From Streptococcus oralis ATCC 35037 (GTDB lineage Bacteria > Bacillota > Bacilli > Lactobacillales > Streptococcaceae), in the NCBI RefSeq assembly GCF_900637025.1, contig NZ_LR134336.1:884001-948000 (forward strand): 64,000 bases of DNA, given 5' to 3'. Below the pieces are notes generated by a model. It was not told the DNA's origin and ran no database searches. It worked only from the letters and a program-made list of their open reading frames with translations. Shown here one piece after another: positions 1 to 9,285 of the stretch. Made by a program: the position numbers and the translations under genes. Numbering within the stretch: the first letter of the stretch is position 1; every line of letters starts with the position of its first letter.

Positions 1-380
1 ATAGTCTTCCAAAGGGAGTCCAGTATACACTTGCGGCTAGCTCGTTAGAGTTAGACAATCTGACTCAAGAACAAAAGGAAGCTGTATCTAGAAACTTGTC
101 ACAGAAATCTAGTGAGAATACTCTTTCTTATTGGATCTATATCGGCCGTGGGGAACTTGAAAAAGCACTTGATATTGCTCAAAATATTGGGGACATTCAG
201 TATATCCTTCATGCTTATACGAAGCTCTATGATCAGGTCAATACAGACAGTACGATGAGCGGAGCGAAAAAGCGAGAACTCCTTGAAAAGTATCAAAAAG
301 AAATTGATAAGTTACAGGAACAATTAAACGGAAGTTCAAAGGCAAATATTACATCAAAGGAGACTAAAAATGGCAACTAA
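1..380 (+). CDS. essB: EssB, T7SSb membrane pseudokinase, C-terminal part
   Basis: Only the last ~125 codons are present; the frame is open from base 3, so the gene begins outside the window. The visible part carries the EssB/YukC C-terminal signature: a WIYIGRGELEKALDIA segment followed by a helical tail with AYTKLYD, ending in a Lys/Glu-rich coiled stretch. In the family the protein is a bitopic membrane component of the type VIIb secretion core with a pseudokinase domain inside the cell. It overlaps essC by 11 bases, the usual essB-essC order in streptococci. The in-frame TTG near base 96 is internal and is not the start. Confidence 0.85.
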   Translation, partial: SLPKGVQYTLAASSLELDNLTQEQKEAVSRNLSQKSSENTLSYWIYIGRGELEKALDIAQNIGDIQYILHAYTKLYDQVNTDSTMSGAKKRELLEKYQKEIDKLQEQLNGSSKANITSKETKNGN

Positions 381-3300
381 GGGCAAACAAGCGACTTGGA
401 GTCAAAAGCTGTCAGATGAAGAGGTTCTTTGGCATGTGTTTTCGTTTAAAGAATGCTTTGAGTACAAAGAGTTGACCGAAAGGGCCTCCTCAATCAATAT
501 TGGAGAAAGTCATATCTCAATTACTGAAAGTGGTCTTGAAAAGGACGGAATCCCTTGGGCTGGTCAGGAGGAGGAAAGTCTGGTAGCCATTCCACATGAA
601 CAGATTCAGATCCATTCCTTTACCTATCCTAAGCTGGACTTACTCTTTTCTAAGGAGAAGAAAGCAGATGTTTGCCTTGAAAGTCAAGCTCTCCTTTACC
701 TGAAGGTTAAGGAGAATACCTATCATCTCTCTGGATCATCTAATGGAGCTAAGGTTTATCTAAATGGACAAATTCTAGAGGAAGTTGATGCCTCTATTCA
801 GGTAGGGGATGTTTTGGTGGTGGACTGCTTTCTTTTCTCATTTCGAGAACATCAGATCCATTTCCTGCCCTTGAGCGGACAGTACACTATCCAATCTGAT
901 CATTTGTTTGAAGAACCTTATCAAGCTGAGTTCCCACATGAGTTTCCTAATTATCGTAGAAGTCCACGCATTTATCTAAAAGAGCCTGAGGACAAGGTGG
1001 AAATCAATTCACCAGCGCCAGAAGAAAAACTTAGACGTGGTGAGCTATGGCGTGCGATCGTACCGCCTGTTGGAATGGTGGTGATTAGCGGAGCCTCTAG
1101 TGTCTTTATGCAGGGAAATGCCTTGCTTATGATGGGAATGGCCAGTGCCAGTCTCTTGACAGCTGGATTTTCAGTATCGAGCTATTTTACCAACAAAAAG
1201 GAAGTCAAAGAGAAGAATCAGAAAAGAAACGATGATTATCAAGAGTATCTCTTAGAGACAGGAAGCCAATTGAGTCGTCTAAAGGCGGAACAAAAGAAAG
1301 CCTTGACATATAATTTTCCATCGGTTGATGAATTAGTGGATTTAGTAGAAAGTTACAACCCACGGATTTATGAGAAGATGGTGACAAATGATGACTTTCT
1401 AAAGGTTCATTTAGGAACTGGAGCGATTGATTCTAGTTATTCCTTACGTTTTCAACCAACCAATCGCAAGGAAGACTGGAGCCGCTTTGTCGAGAAAAAA
1501 CTGGTACAACCGCATATAAAATTAGAGGATGCGCCTATTGTTCTCTCTCTACGTGATCAGGCTTTGGGATTAGCGGGAGCAGCTCCTGTCTTACGAGTAG
1601 CAGTTCAAACACTATTGTTTCAGATTGCGGCGCTCCATTCCTACCATGATGTAGAGTTTGTGACCTTGGTCTCCCAAGAGGAATACGAGAATCACTGGCG
1701 AGAATGGCGCTGGTTGCCTCATGCGCAAATGCGGAGTCTCAATCTACGGGGACTTATTCACGATGACCAGACCAGGGACATGGTCTTGACCTCTTTTTAC
1801 CAGATGTTAGTCAAGCGTCGTCAGGTTGTTCGGGAACAAAAGCAGGAGCAAATCTTCTCGCCGCACTATGTCTTGACGATTTTGGATGAGTCATGGCTGT
1901 CAGGACATGGGCTCAATGAATTTCTGGCAGAGGATATGACCCAGTATGGGGTGACGGTTATCTGGGGTAAGGAAAGTCTCAATATGTTGCCTGAGACGGT
2001 GACGGCAGTGGTTGATTACCAAAATGGAGAGACAGCCAAGCTCGTCAATAATCATCATATCTATGTCAACCAAGACTTTAAGCCTAATCGTCTGCCTCAA
2101 AATGGAAAACTTGAAGAAGCGATTTACCGTTTGGCCAATCTCAATCATATCGAAGTGGAGAAAAACTCGATTCCAGATACGATTTCCTTTATGGAACTCT
2201 ACGGTGTTAAGCAGGTCGAGGAATTGGATGTGGAGAAACGCTGGCAGGCGGCGGATGCATCTAAGTCTCTCGCTGTACCGCTAGGTGTTCGAGGGAAGGA
2301 TGATATTGTGCTGCTCAACCTTCATGAGCGTGCCCATGGTCCACACGGACTAGTTGCAGGGACTACCGGCTCTGGTAAGTCTGAGATTGTGCAGAGCTAT
2401 ATTCTGTCTCTAGCTGTTAACTTTGCGCCAGAAGATGTTGGATTTCTTCCGATTGACTTCAAAGGGGGAGGAATGGCCAATCTCTTTGCCAAGCTGCCTC
2501 ACTTGATGGGTGCTATTACTAACTTGGATGGAGCTGGGACGGCTCGTGCGCTGAAGAGTATTCGTGCGGAACTTCAAAAGCGTCAGCGTCTCTTTGGGAA
2601 ATTCGGTGTCAACCATATCAATGGCTATACCAAGCTCTATAAAAAAGGGAAGGCACTTAGCGATCCAGAGGAGAAAAAGACCTATCCGACAGAGCCTTTA
2701 CCTCATCTTTTCCTGATCTCAGATGAGTTTGCGGAGTTGAAGCAAAATGAACCAGAGTTTATGGCAGAACTCGTCTCCACGGCACGTATCGGACGTTCCC
2801 TAGGGGTTCACCTGATCCTTGCGACTCAAAAGCCATCTGGAGTGGTAGATGAGCAGATCTGGTCTAATTCTCGCTTTAAGCTGGCGCTCAAGGTTGCCGA
2901 TCCTTCAGACTCAAATGAGATTATCAAAACCCCAGATGCGGCTAGTATCACTCAGCCTGGTCGTGCTTATCTTCAGGTCGGAAACAATGAAATCTATGAA
3001 CTCTTCCAGTCAGCATGGAGTGGAGCGGATTATCAGCCTTATAGTGATGAAGGTAATCAAGTAGATGAACGGATTTGGTTAGTGAATCAACTAGGGCAGA
3101 GCGAACTCTTGATTGACGGAAATGACGGGGATTACTCGGTTGAAGAGACACAAGAGCAGGAGACAGAGCTTGAAGCTGTGATTGATTATATCAATAAGGA
3201 AACGGAGCGTCTGCAAATCATCCTCCCTGAAAAGCCATGGTTACCACCTCTTGGAGAGGAGCTAGTAGGAGCGGCAATTGACCGCCAAGCAGAGTGGACA

Positions 3301-4818
3301 ACCCCACGTCAACTCTCCATTCCACTAGGCATGCTGGATCTGCCAAGTGCTCAAAAGCAAGAGGTCTACCACTTTGATATTGAGGAGTTAGGCAATACCG
3401 TCTTATATGGGTCCCCAGGCTTTGGAAAATCAACAGCTCTTCAAACTATCCTCATGAATCTGGCTCGTAGAAATACGCCTGAGCAAGTTCAGTTTAACCT
3501 TTTTGATTTTGGGACGAATGGTCTCTTACCAATTAGAGAGTTGCCACATGTGGCGGATCTGGTTCGACTAGATGAGGAAGAAAAGCTCCTCAAGTATCTG
3601 AAACGTCTGGATAGTCTTATGAAAGAGCGGAAAGCCCTCTTTACAGAGGCTGGCGTGTCTAGTCTGTCACAGTATGAGCAAAAGACGGGTCAAGCACTCC
3701 CTGTTCTTCTCAACTTCTTTGATGGCTATGACTCAGTACGGGAAAGCCCATTAGAGGAGATCATCGAGTCAGCTGTCAACCAGCTCCTACGTGAAGGAGC
3801 TAGTCTGGGTATTTATACTCTGATAACCGTACTCAGCGCTAGTAGCTTGCGTTTACGGATGAGCTCGACGATTCCCAATGCTTTGAGCTTTTACTTAGTA
3901 GAAGAAGGAGCGCTTCGGACGGTTATGGGACGTGATGCCCTGCCAGGCCAGGAAATTGTCGGCCGTGCTCAGGTGACACAGGAAGAAGTTCTAGAGTTAC
4001 AAGTCTATCTGCCGATAGAAGGAAAAGACGATATCGACCGTCTTTCTCACTTAACAGCAGAAATCCAATCGATGAATCAGGACTGGCAAGGCTTACGTCC
4101 AGAAGCAGTACCTATGTTGCCAAGTAATATTTCTACGAGTTTCTTTGAAGATCACGAGGAAGTTCAGGATATGTGGCAAAGAGGCGAGTTGCCAATTGGT
4201 TTTGACAAAGAAAGCACACACCCGGTTGGCTTTGTGCCAAAACGAGACGGCTACTTTGAGCTTCTCTATGATACCATGCAACAGCTAGAATATGGCGAAG
4301 CAGCGCTTCTGACAGGCTTAGAAAAAGTGCCTAGTCACATTAAAAAGTTCTTGGTGGATCCAACAGGAAACTACCATCAGTCGGAAGGGCTGTTCGACGA
4401 AGTATTTGTGGGCGAGGAGATCCCTGGTTTCTTTATGGATATGCAGTCTGAAGTGGATGCGCGCACGCCAGCTGATTTGGATTATCCTATCTACATCTTG
4501 ATTCCAGAAGCACAAGCCCTCAGCAAGCTTATGAATCTTAAGATGACAGAAGATGCCTTTAAGGCTCTCCTGCACAAAGGAGGGACAGTTGGGCTCCACT
4601 TCATCTTTATGGGTGAGCTTCGTCAGATCGTTAACGGCTATATGGAAGTGGATAAGATTCTGAAGGTCAATGTGCCTGCAGGCTGTATCGGTATTCGTTT
4701 CCAAGACCAGAATGTTGTATCTATCAAGAGTAGCTTCACAGAATCGGTTGTCGGAGTGGATGAGTACAACTACTTCACCAGCCGAGAAGGCTATCGTATT
4801 AAGCTTATCAGTGAATAA
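370..4818 (+). CDS. essC: EssC, T7SSb FtsK/SpoIIIE-type secretion ATPase
   Basis: At 1482 aa this is full length for the hexameric motor ATPase that energises and selects substrates for type VIIb secretion. Residues 1-200 fit the tandem FHA-like region. Two hydrophobic segments follow at about residues 229-270. Three FtsK/SpoIIIE modules come next. D1 has an intact Walker A (GTTGSGKS, from residue 664) and Walker B (LFLISDE, ~780-786). D2 has Walker A GSPGFGKS (~1014-1021). D3 has lost its P-loop (TGLEKVPS near 1315-1322), as is usual. The start is ATG with AAAGGAG-like spacing inside essB. The last 30 codons are copied twice downstream (10513 and 13161). In other species the EssC C-terminus varies with the effector set. 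Confidence 0.96.
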   Translation: MATKGKQATWSQKLSDEEVLWHVFSFKECFEYKELTERASSINIGESHISITESGLEKDGIPWAGQEEESLVAIPHEQIQIHSFTYPKLDLLFSKEKKADVCLESQALLYLKVKENTYHLSGSSNGAKVYLNGQILEEVDASIQVGDVLVVDCFLFSFREHQIHFLPLSGQYTIQSDHLFEEPYQAEFPHEFPNYRRSPRIYLKEPEDKVEINSPAPEEKLRRGELWRAIVPPVGMVVISGASSVFMQGNALLMMGMASASLLTAGFSVSSYFTNKKEVKEKNQKRNDDYQEYLLETGSQLSRLKAEQKKALTYNFPSVDELVDLVESYNPRIYEKMVTNDDFLKVHLGTGAIDSSYSLRFQPTNRKEDWSRFVEKKLVQPHIKLEDAPIVLSLRDQALGLAGAAPVLRVAVQTLLFQIAALHSYHDVEFVTLVSQEEYENHWREWRWLPHAQMRSLNLRGLIHDDQTRDMVLTSFYQMLVKRRQVVREQKQEQIFSPHYVLTILDESWLSGHGLNEFLAEDMTQYGVTVIWGKESLNMLPETVTAVVDYQNGETAKLVNNHHIYVNQDFKPNRLPQNGKLEEAIYRLANLNHIEVEKNSIPDTISFMELYGVKQVEELDVEKRWQAADASKSLAVPLGVRGKDDIVLLNLHERAHGPHGLVAGTTGSGKSEIVQSYILSLAVNFAPEDVGFLPIDFKGGGMANLFAKLPHLMGAITNLDGAGTARALKSIRAELQKRQRLFGKFGVNHINGYTKLYKKGKALSDPEEKKTYPTEPLPHLFLISDEFAELKQNEPEFMAELVSTARIGRSLGVHLILATQKPSGVVDEQIWSNSRFKLALKVADPSDSNEIIKTPDAASITQPGRAYLQVGNNEIYELFQSAWSGADYQPYSDEGNQVDERIWLVNQLGQSELLIDGNDGDYSVEETQEQETELEAVIDYINKETERLQIILPEKPWLPPLGEELVGAAIDRQAEWTTPRQLSIPLGMLDLPSAQKQEVYHFDIEELGNTVLYGSPGFGKSTALQTILMNLARRNTPEQVQFNLFDFGTNGLLPIRELPHVADLVRLDEEEKLLKYLKRLDSLMKERKALFTEAGVSSLSQYEQKTGQALPVLLNFFDGYDSVRESPLEEIIESAVNQLLREGASLGIYTLITVLSASSLRLRMSSTIPNALSFYLVEEGALRTVMGRDALPGQEIVGRAQVTQEEVLELQVYLPIEGKDDIDRLSHLTAEIQSMNQDWQGLRPEAVPMLPSNISTSFFEDHEEVQDMWQRGELPIGFDKESTHPVGFVPKRDGYFELLYDTMQQLEYGEAALLTGLEKVPSHIKKFLVDPTGNYHQSEGLFDEVFVGEEIPGFFMDMQSEVDARTPADLDYPIYILIPEAQALSKLMNLKMTEDAFKALLHKGGTVGLHFIFMGELRQIVNGYMEVDKILKVNVPAGCIGIRFQDQNVVSIKSSFTESVVGVDEYNYFTSREGYRIKLISE

Positions 4819-4848
4819 AAGCGAGTCATTTGACTTGCTTTTATTTTT
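4817..4848 (+). terminator. Rho-independent terminator after essC
   Basis: A 12-bp stem (AAAAGCGAGTCA against TGACTTGCTTTT, one G-U pair) with a 2-nt loop and a T-rich tail overlaps the essC stop codon. It separates the secretion machinery from the effector module. Copies occur at 10603 and 13251 as part of the duplicated essC tails. Confidence 0.85.
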
Positions 4849-4889
4849 AGGGTTCTTTCCCAATCCTTATGGTAAAACATTGGAATTTT

Positions 4890-4898
4890 TGATATAAT
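4890..4898 (+). promoter_or_regulatory. Extended -10 promoter of effector module A
   Basis: TGATATAAT is an extended -10 (TGnTATAAT) with no strong -35. It lies about 27 bases before the first small gene of the module and directly after the essC terminator. The module therefore has its own promoter, duplicated at 10676 and, with changes around it, at 13312. Confidence 0.7.
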
Positions 4899-4924
4899 TA
4901 GAAAAAAAGTGGAGAAGTTTATGT

Positions 4925-5326
4925 ATGGGACGATACGATAGTGCTATTGCGAATTGTCATGCACAAATCCGTTGGATTCGTTTGGATATACGTACTTATG
5001 AGAATAAGATAAGACGGTTGGAATCTGCGAATGATTGTATCCAGAGTCAGATGGATGTTGTTAGTAAAAACAAGACTTCTGCGAGTGATTTGAATAAGCA
5101 CTCTACAACTGATTTTCAAGGGACTCGTCGGGAAGATTTTAATAAAACGTTAGCAGGAATTTCTGATGCGATTACAACTTGGTTGACAGATACAGAAATG
5201 AATCGTAAGAGTATTCGCTTTAAAATATCAGAATATAATGGGAATATTGAAGATTGCCAGACCAAAATTAATAGTCTGAATAGCCAGATTGAATACTATC
5301 ATCGCTTGAATAGGGAGGAGGACTAG
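4925..5326 (+). CDS. DUF5082/YwqH-like helical LXG-associated protein
   Basis: This 133-aa, all-helical, coiled-coil-rich protein has no signal peptide. Its length, its FKGTRR-like segment (here FQGTRRED), and its position two genes ahead of an LXG toxin match the YwqH-type (DUF5082) partners of LXG proteins. Such proteins bind the LXG helices and help target the toxin to the T7SS; that role is family knowledge, not shown here. The start is ATG at 4925 behind GTGGAGAAG; an ATG four bases upstream is in another frame. A near-identical copy at 10711 is truncated, and a diverged homologue lies at 13359. Confidence 0.8.
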   Translation: MGRYDSAIANCHAQIRWIRLDIRTYENKIRRLESANDCIQSQMDVVSKNKTSASDLNKHSTTDFQGTRREDFNKTLAGISDAITTWLTDTEMNRKSIRFKISEYNGNIEDCQTKINSLNSQIEYYHRLNREED

Positions 5327-5327
5327 T

Positions 5328-5621
5328 ATGTCAGGTCAAGCAGAAATATATGTCCAAACAGAAGAATGGGCTGGACAGGTCGGACATTATCATTCGGGTG
5401 TTGCCTCTGTTCGTCCACTATCTACTCTTCCTTTTTCCTATACAGATTTATCTCCTTTTAAGAACTTTAATCAAGCCATTCAGAATTTAAATACATCTGT
5501 CATAAAATATCGAACTTATGTGAATTCTCAATCCTCTAATATGCTTAGGGTTTCTGAGAATAAGTTGTTGGATGATCGTTCAGGAGCAGATGGATTTCAA
5601 GATGGGATTCGATTAAAATGA
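5328..5621 (+). CDS. WXG100-like small LXG partner (TIGR04197-type)
   Basis: A 97-aa predicted helical hairpin protein with TEEWAGQVG near its N-terminus and RVSENKLLDDRSGADGF near its end. Small WXG100-like proteins of this size (SACOL2603/TIGR04197 type) sit beside LXG toxins and carry part of the export signal. It starts one base after the upstream gene and overlaps the next gene by 4 bases, so the four genes are almost certainly translationally coupled. The homologue in module B is at 13800. Family assignment rests on size, helix pattern and position. Confidence 0.7.
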   Translation: MSGQAEIYVQTEEWAGQVGHYHSGVASVRPLSTLPFSYTDLSPFKNFNQAIQNLNTSVIKYRTYVNSQSSNMLRVSENKLLDDRSGADGFQDGIRLK

Positions 5622-6274
5622 AGACAGCAGAACAAATTTGGAAAGAGTATTGTGACGGTAATACGGCATTTCCCACTACAGATTTTTTACATCAGATAGC
5701 TTTTATTTTAAAAAATCGTCCAGAGGTATTGGGCGCAATCGTAAAAGCTTTTTTGGATAAAAAACCAAACTATATTTATCATCCGCGGATTGGCGCTGAT
5801 ATTGAAGTGACTTTTTTACCGAAAGAAGTGTATATTTGTCGGAACGAGACAGAGATTACGTTATCTAAAAGTGAGTTTGTCCATTTTTTAGATGGGGTTG
5901 ATAAGGTTTATAGCGATATTCTTCCCTTGGGCACATTGGTTGAGATTGATAAGGAGCAGTTATCTCAAGAGTTAGTAGTGTCACTTTTAGGCGATGAGCC
6001 ACTTTATGTCATGATTATGGGGCGAAAAGTCGTTTTCGACGGAGCTTATGTGGATTATTTAGCACAGTTCTGGCCTCTTGGTCTTCAAGCAGAGCTTCCA
6101 CCGATGGCTATTCATAAGACCATGATCAAACGAATCATCGCTCAGGGTTATGCGGAATCAGAAAAAGAAAGTTCCTATGTGGGTCAATTACGGGAAATAT
6201 TAATGAAAACAGCTATTCCTTCCCACTTTTATCTACGATTACAGGAGGAGTTAGACGATGAAAATCAAGCGTAG
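5618..6274 (+). CDS. DUF4176 protein, long form (putative LXG chaperone)
   Basis: A 218-aa cytosolic protein. The second half carries the DUF4176 pattern: ILPLGTLVEID, then VMIMGRK, then YVDYLAQFWPLG, then a QGYAESEKE block. The N-terminal half is an additional helical domain shared with the module B protein at 14093. DUF4176 proteins are encoded next to LXG toxins, and chaperone or adaptor roles have been proposed. It overlaps the following LXG gene by 17 bases, consistent with co-translation of chaperone and client. It is probably not an immunity protein, because it precedes the toxin and the same family recurs with different toxin tips. Confidence 0.75.
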   Translation: MKTAEQIWKEYCDGNTAFPTTDFLHQIAFILKNRPEVLGAIVKAFLDKKPNYIYHPRIGADIEVTFLPKEVYICRNETEITLSKSEFVHFLDGVDKVYSDILPLGTLVEIDKEQLSQELVVSLLGDEPLYVMIMGRKVVFDGAYVDYLAQFWPLGLQAELPPMAIHKTMIKRIIAQGYAESEKESSYVGQLREILMKTAIPSHFYLRLQEELDDENQA

Positions 6275-7817
6275 TGAGTTGGAAAGTTTAAAGGATTTTC
6301 TCTATAAGCAGACCCAAGCTTTCGAGTCTGATTTGGCTGAGGCACAGTCGACTGCGCAGAGTCTTGCCTCGAGTCAAGCGCTGCGTGGTGATGTCAAGAC
6401 TGCGATTAACCATGAGTTGAACTATTATAACCTCCCTCTCCTTCAGGGTTATGTGGATTATTCTAATCTGCTTTATACTGAGTTTGACAATCTGATTTCT
6501 GACTTTGAATCAACAGTCGGTGAGAAAAGCGCAACAGCTGTCATCAACAGTGAGGCCTTAACTAGCTTGAAGCAGAGTGTGGATGGTCTCCATTCCTCCA
6601 TTGTCCGGGATATGGATGCGACGAATAAATATTATACGGAAATTTCTGACTTGATCTCACTGAAAGCTCCCAGTAAGGATAAGTTGAGTCGGGCTATTGA
6701 GGCGTCGAAACAGTCGCTTTCAGAGACGGAGAAGCGCCTGACTGCCTTCAATGACAAGCAGGCCACAAGTGAGTTAGATGCGATTTTAAACAATCAAAAT
6801 AAGGGCTTAACGAAGGTGAGTGGGACGGTTACCATGGCCAGCCCTTATCGTAATCCTGAAGCGCTAGCTATCTATCGTAATCCTCATTTCAAGAAGGCGG
6901 TAAACCGTTATCACCAGAAAGTGGATAGTCTAGCAAGGGCTTACTTCCAGAAGAATCATCCAGGCGTTGCATTTGACAAGGATAAGGCAGGGATTGAGGA
7001 ATTGCAGGCTCTGGCGAGGGAGGTGACTAAGAAGGCGGAGTATGGAGATTCATCTTCAGTTAAGACGTTAGGAGACTATGGTAATGACTTAGCGGAAACT
7101 TCAGTCTATACAAGTCTTGAAGAAGGTATCAAGCACCTTATTGAGAAAATGAAAGTATCAGTACCGGATGCAGCTAATTATTGGAGCGTAGGAATGACTG
7201 GTAATTCATATTATCAAAATATGAATTTCTCCTTTAATGCTCAACAATTTGCGAAAGACTCCACGACGAATGCTCTAAAAGGTCTTTTTAAGAATATTAC
7301 TGTGTCAGAAGTTGGTATTCCGATTCCAGGTACGAATGTTTCCATGGGGATATCAGGTATTAGCTCGGTCTTTATGGGATTAGACCTTGTCAAAAATCTT
7401 CAAGAAGAAAATGCCGGACGTGCCTTTACACATACTGCAGTAACGACGGCAGTGACAGCAGTAGGGGTTGATATGCTTACTACAGGAATAATATATGCTA
7501 GTGTTGGGACAGGCTATGTTGCTAGTGGAGCTACCATTTTAGCAACTGCTATGGCAAGCAATCCAGTTGGTTGGTCAATTGCGGCTGGTGTTGCAGTAGC
7601 TTTTGTAGTTGACCAAGCTTATAAAAATAACTTTTTGGGCATTAAAACCATAGCAAATGAGATGGGCGACAATCTTGAAAAAAGTGTTAAGGAAATAGGA
7701 AGCAATATTGATTCAGGTATCAAAGAAGTTGGAAACAAAATTGATGCAGGTATCAAGGAAGTCGGAAATAGTATTGATACCGGTATTAAATCAATTCAGA
7801 AAGTGTTTGGGTGGTAG
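6258..7817 (+). CDS. LXG toxin (family A) with glycine-rich hydrophobic C-terminus
   Basis: 519 aa. Residues 1-265 form the LXG targeting region, mostly long helices. The boundary is visible because the duplicate at 10994 is identical up to the codons for KKAEYG and then diverges. The C-terminal tip has Gly/Ala-rich hydrophobic stretches (~395-453, e.g. GVAVAFVVDQ) and three KEVGNxID-type helical repeats before a terminal QKVFGW. This resembles membrane-acting LXG toxins with glycine-zipper helices (TelE-like), so pore formation is the best guess. The membrane-protein immunity genes downstream support it. A good GGAGG site precedes ATG 6258. Confidence 0.85.
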   Translation: MKIKRSELESLKDFLYKQTQAFESDLAEAQSTAQSLASSQALRGDVKTAINHELNYYNLPLLQGYVDYSNLLYTEFDNLISDFESTVGEKSATAVINSEALTSLKQSVDGLHSSIVRDMDATNKYYTEISDLISLKAPSKDKLSRAIEASKQSLSETEKRLTAFNDKQATSELDAILNNQNKGLTKVSGTVTMASPYRNPEALAIYRNPHFKKAVNRYHQKVDSLARAYFQKNHPGVAFDKDKAGIEELQALAREVTKKAEYGDSSSVKTLGDYGNDLAETSVYTSLEEGIKHLIEKMKVSVPDAANYWSVGMTGNSYYQNMNFSFNAQQFAKDSTTNALKGLFKNITVSEVGIPIPGTNVSMGISGISSVFMGLDLVKNLQEENAGRAFTHTAVTTAVTAVGVDMLTTGIIYASVGTGYVASGATILATAMASNPVGWSIAAGVAVAFVVDQAYKNNFLGIKTIANEMGDNLEKSVKEIGSNIDSGIKEVGNKIDAGIKEVGNSIDTGIKSIQKVFGW

Positions 7818-7826
7818 GAGTAAAAG

Positions 7827-8483
7827 ATGGAGATAAATTTTAGAAATTCTAACATTGGTTGCTATCAAATAGTCGAAATAGATGGGCATTCTCAGAAATA
7901 TATTATGGATACTAGCACTCTGAAACCTAAGAGATACTGTTGGGGGTTATTACCCCAAAATATCACTGTTGATATGACGGAATTGGATAAGAAAAATGTT
8001 AGTTTTGAAACAAAATCAAAAACACTATTGGGAACTAGCACTATAGCTATAATGGTCCAACCGATTGTAAAAATTGGATACGATATGTTAAAAAATTTAT
8101 TTGTAAATTATGAGATAAGTCAACAAATATTCTTAAAGATAGTTTTATATTTTATTTCTATGTTGATTTCTTATCTTGTTATTTGGAATTCTCTGAGAAA
8201 AGCTCATAAAATTGCGGCTGAGCGGTTACCTAAGGAAGGTAAGAAATTTAGATTAACATTTCAAACGACTAAAAGAAGAGAGTTAACAGGCTATATATTT
8301 CTTTTCCTAAACATAGCATGCTTACTTTTCTTTTTAATGTTAAACAATGGTGAAGAGGGAGCAATTTTAGTAATTAATGGTATAATTTCATTAGCCTTAT
8401 ACTTGAGCGTTTGGACGATGCCCCCAATAAGCTTTGCTTATAGAAATAAATTTTTGACAGTTGAAAGAATTGAAGAATTGTGA
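7827..8483 (+). CDS. Membrane immunity protein, first paralogue
   Basis: 218 aa. A soluble N-terminus contains YxIVEIDG, then YIMDTSTLKPKRYCWG and a LxPQNITVDMTELD block. Two hydrophobic pairs follow (about residues 75-135 and 155-205). It starts 9 bases after the LXG toxin behind TAGGAG. Four relatives lie in this window (8578, 9286, 12158, 35005), all sharing the Y-W-G-x-x-P motif. Position directly after a hydrophobic toxin and membrane topology indicate immunity against that toxin. I do not recognise a named family. Confidence 0.7.
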   Translation: MEINFRNSNIGCYQIVEIDGHSQKYIMDTSTLKPKRYCWGLLPQNITVDMTELDKKNVSFETKSKTLLGTSTIAIMVQPIVKIGYDMLKNLFVNYEISQQIFLKIVLYFISMLISYLVIWNSLRKAHKIAAERLPKEGKKFRLTFQTTKRRELTGYIFLFLNIACLLFFLMLNNGEEGAILVINGIISLALYLSVWTMPPISFAYRNKFLTVERIEEL

Positions 8484-8577
8484 TAATGATAAAGCGACCT
8501 TTATGCTGAGGTTTCGATGGATTTGATAGTGGTTTACAAAATTATTGAATTACCGGCTTTGTATTTGGAGGAAAATT

Positions 8578-9234
8578 TTGGAAATTAACTATAGAGAAAC
8601 GAAGTATTTTTGTCATCAACTTGTAGAACTAAATGGGAAAAAATACATATTAGATGCAAGTTCAATGACTCCTAAGTTCTACTATTGGGGTGTTCCAACG
8701 GAGGAATTAACGGTTGAGATGGCGGAACTAAATAGAGAGGATATCAATTTTAGTACCCCGATTAATAAGTTTAAAGCTTCATATGTGGCAATCATGGTTC
8801 AACCGCTTGTATGGATTGTTTATTCTTTATTGAAAACTTTTTTTAAAGAGTACAATATTAGCCAACAGATAATTTTAAAATTAGTAGTATTTTGCGCATC
8901 TATACTATTCTCTTACTTGATTTTTTATTTGAAAAGAGAGCAAGAACGTAAAAATGTTAAAGCTTTACTGCCTTCTTCTAGTAGAAGATATGAGATGATT
9001 TTTAAACCAATATCTGCAAGAAAGCAAGTTTTTGACGCCTATATTTTTACTGTTCCTATAATAGCTTGTTTGGCACTTTATTTGTCTATTAATGATGGAG
9101 GAGAAGGTATTGTTCTCGTTATTAATAGCATTATCTCATTTTTTCTTCTATCATTTTTATTTGGAAAGGTTCCCATTCTTTCCGCTTATAAGATTAGAAA
9201 CGTCACATTTGAAGGAATTAGAGAAATTAAATGA
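8578..9234 (+). CDS. Membrane immunity protein, second paralogue
   Basis: 218 aa and clearly homologous to the protein at 7827 (MEIN start, KYILDASSMTPKFYYWG, two hydrophobic pairs, GGEGIVLVINS near the end). The start chosen is TTG 8578, seven bases after GGAGG; it aligns exactly with the MEINF start of the relatives. A longer reading from TTG 8545 has no ribosome site. The 94-base gap before it ends with codons reading FDSGLQNY, which may be a decayed piece of toxin tail. It is probably a spare immunity gene against a variant toxin. Confidence 0.65.
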   Translation: MEINYRETKYFCHQLVELNGKKYILDASSMTPKFYYWGVPTEELTVEMAELNREDINFSTPINKFKASYVAIMVQPLVWIVYSLLKTFFKEYNISQQIILKLVVFCASILFSYLIFYLKREQERKNVKALLPSSSRRYEMIFKPISARKQVFDAYIFTVPIIACLALYLSINDGGEGIVLVINSIISFFLLSFLFGKVPILSAYKIRNVTFEGIREIK

Positions 9235-9282
9235 GGTCTTTGATTCAGGCATTAAATCAATTCAGAAAGTGTTTTGGTGGTA
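9235..9282 (+). repeat. Copy of LXG toxin 3' tail (recombination scar)
   Basis: The bases repeat the last codons of the family A toxin gene (ATTAAATCAATTCAGAAAGT, then GTTTTGGTGGTAA), found at 7788-7817 at the true toxin end. The copy stands alone before the third immunity gene, and a shorter one lies at about 9951-9972. The simplest reading is that immunity genes entered, or were duplicated, together with a little of the preceding toxin end. Confidence 0.75.
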
Positions 9283-9285
9283 AAT

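Noticed and set aside
4318..4863. Long minus-strand reading frame of 181 codons inside the essC end
   Set aside because: It mirrors the codon pattern of essC, has no ribosome site and no recognisable product.
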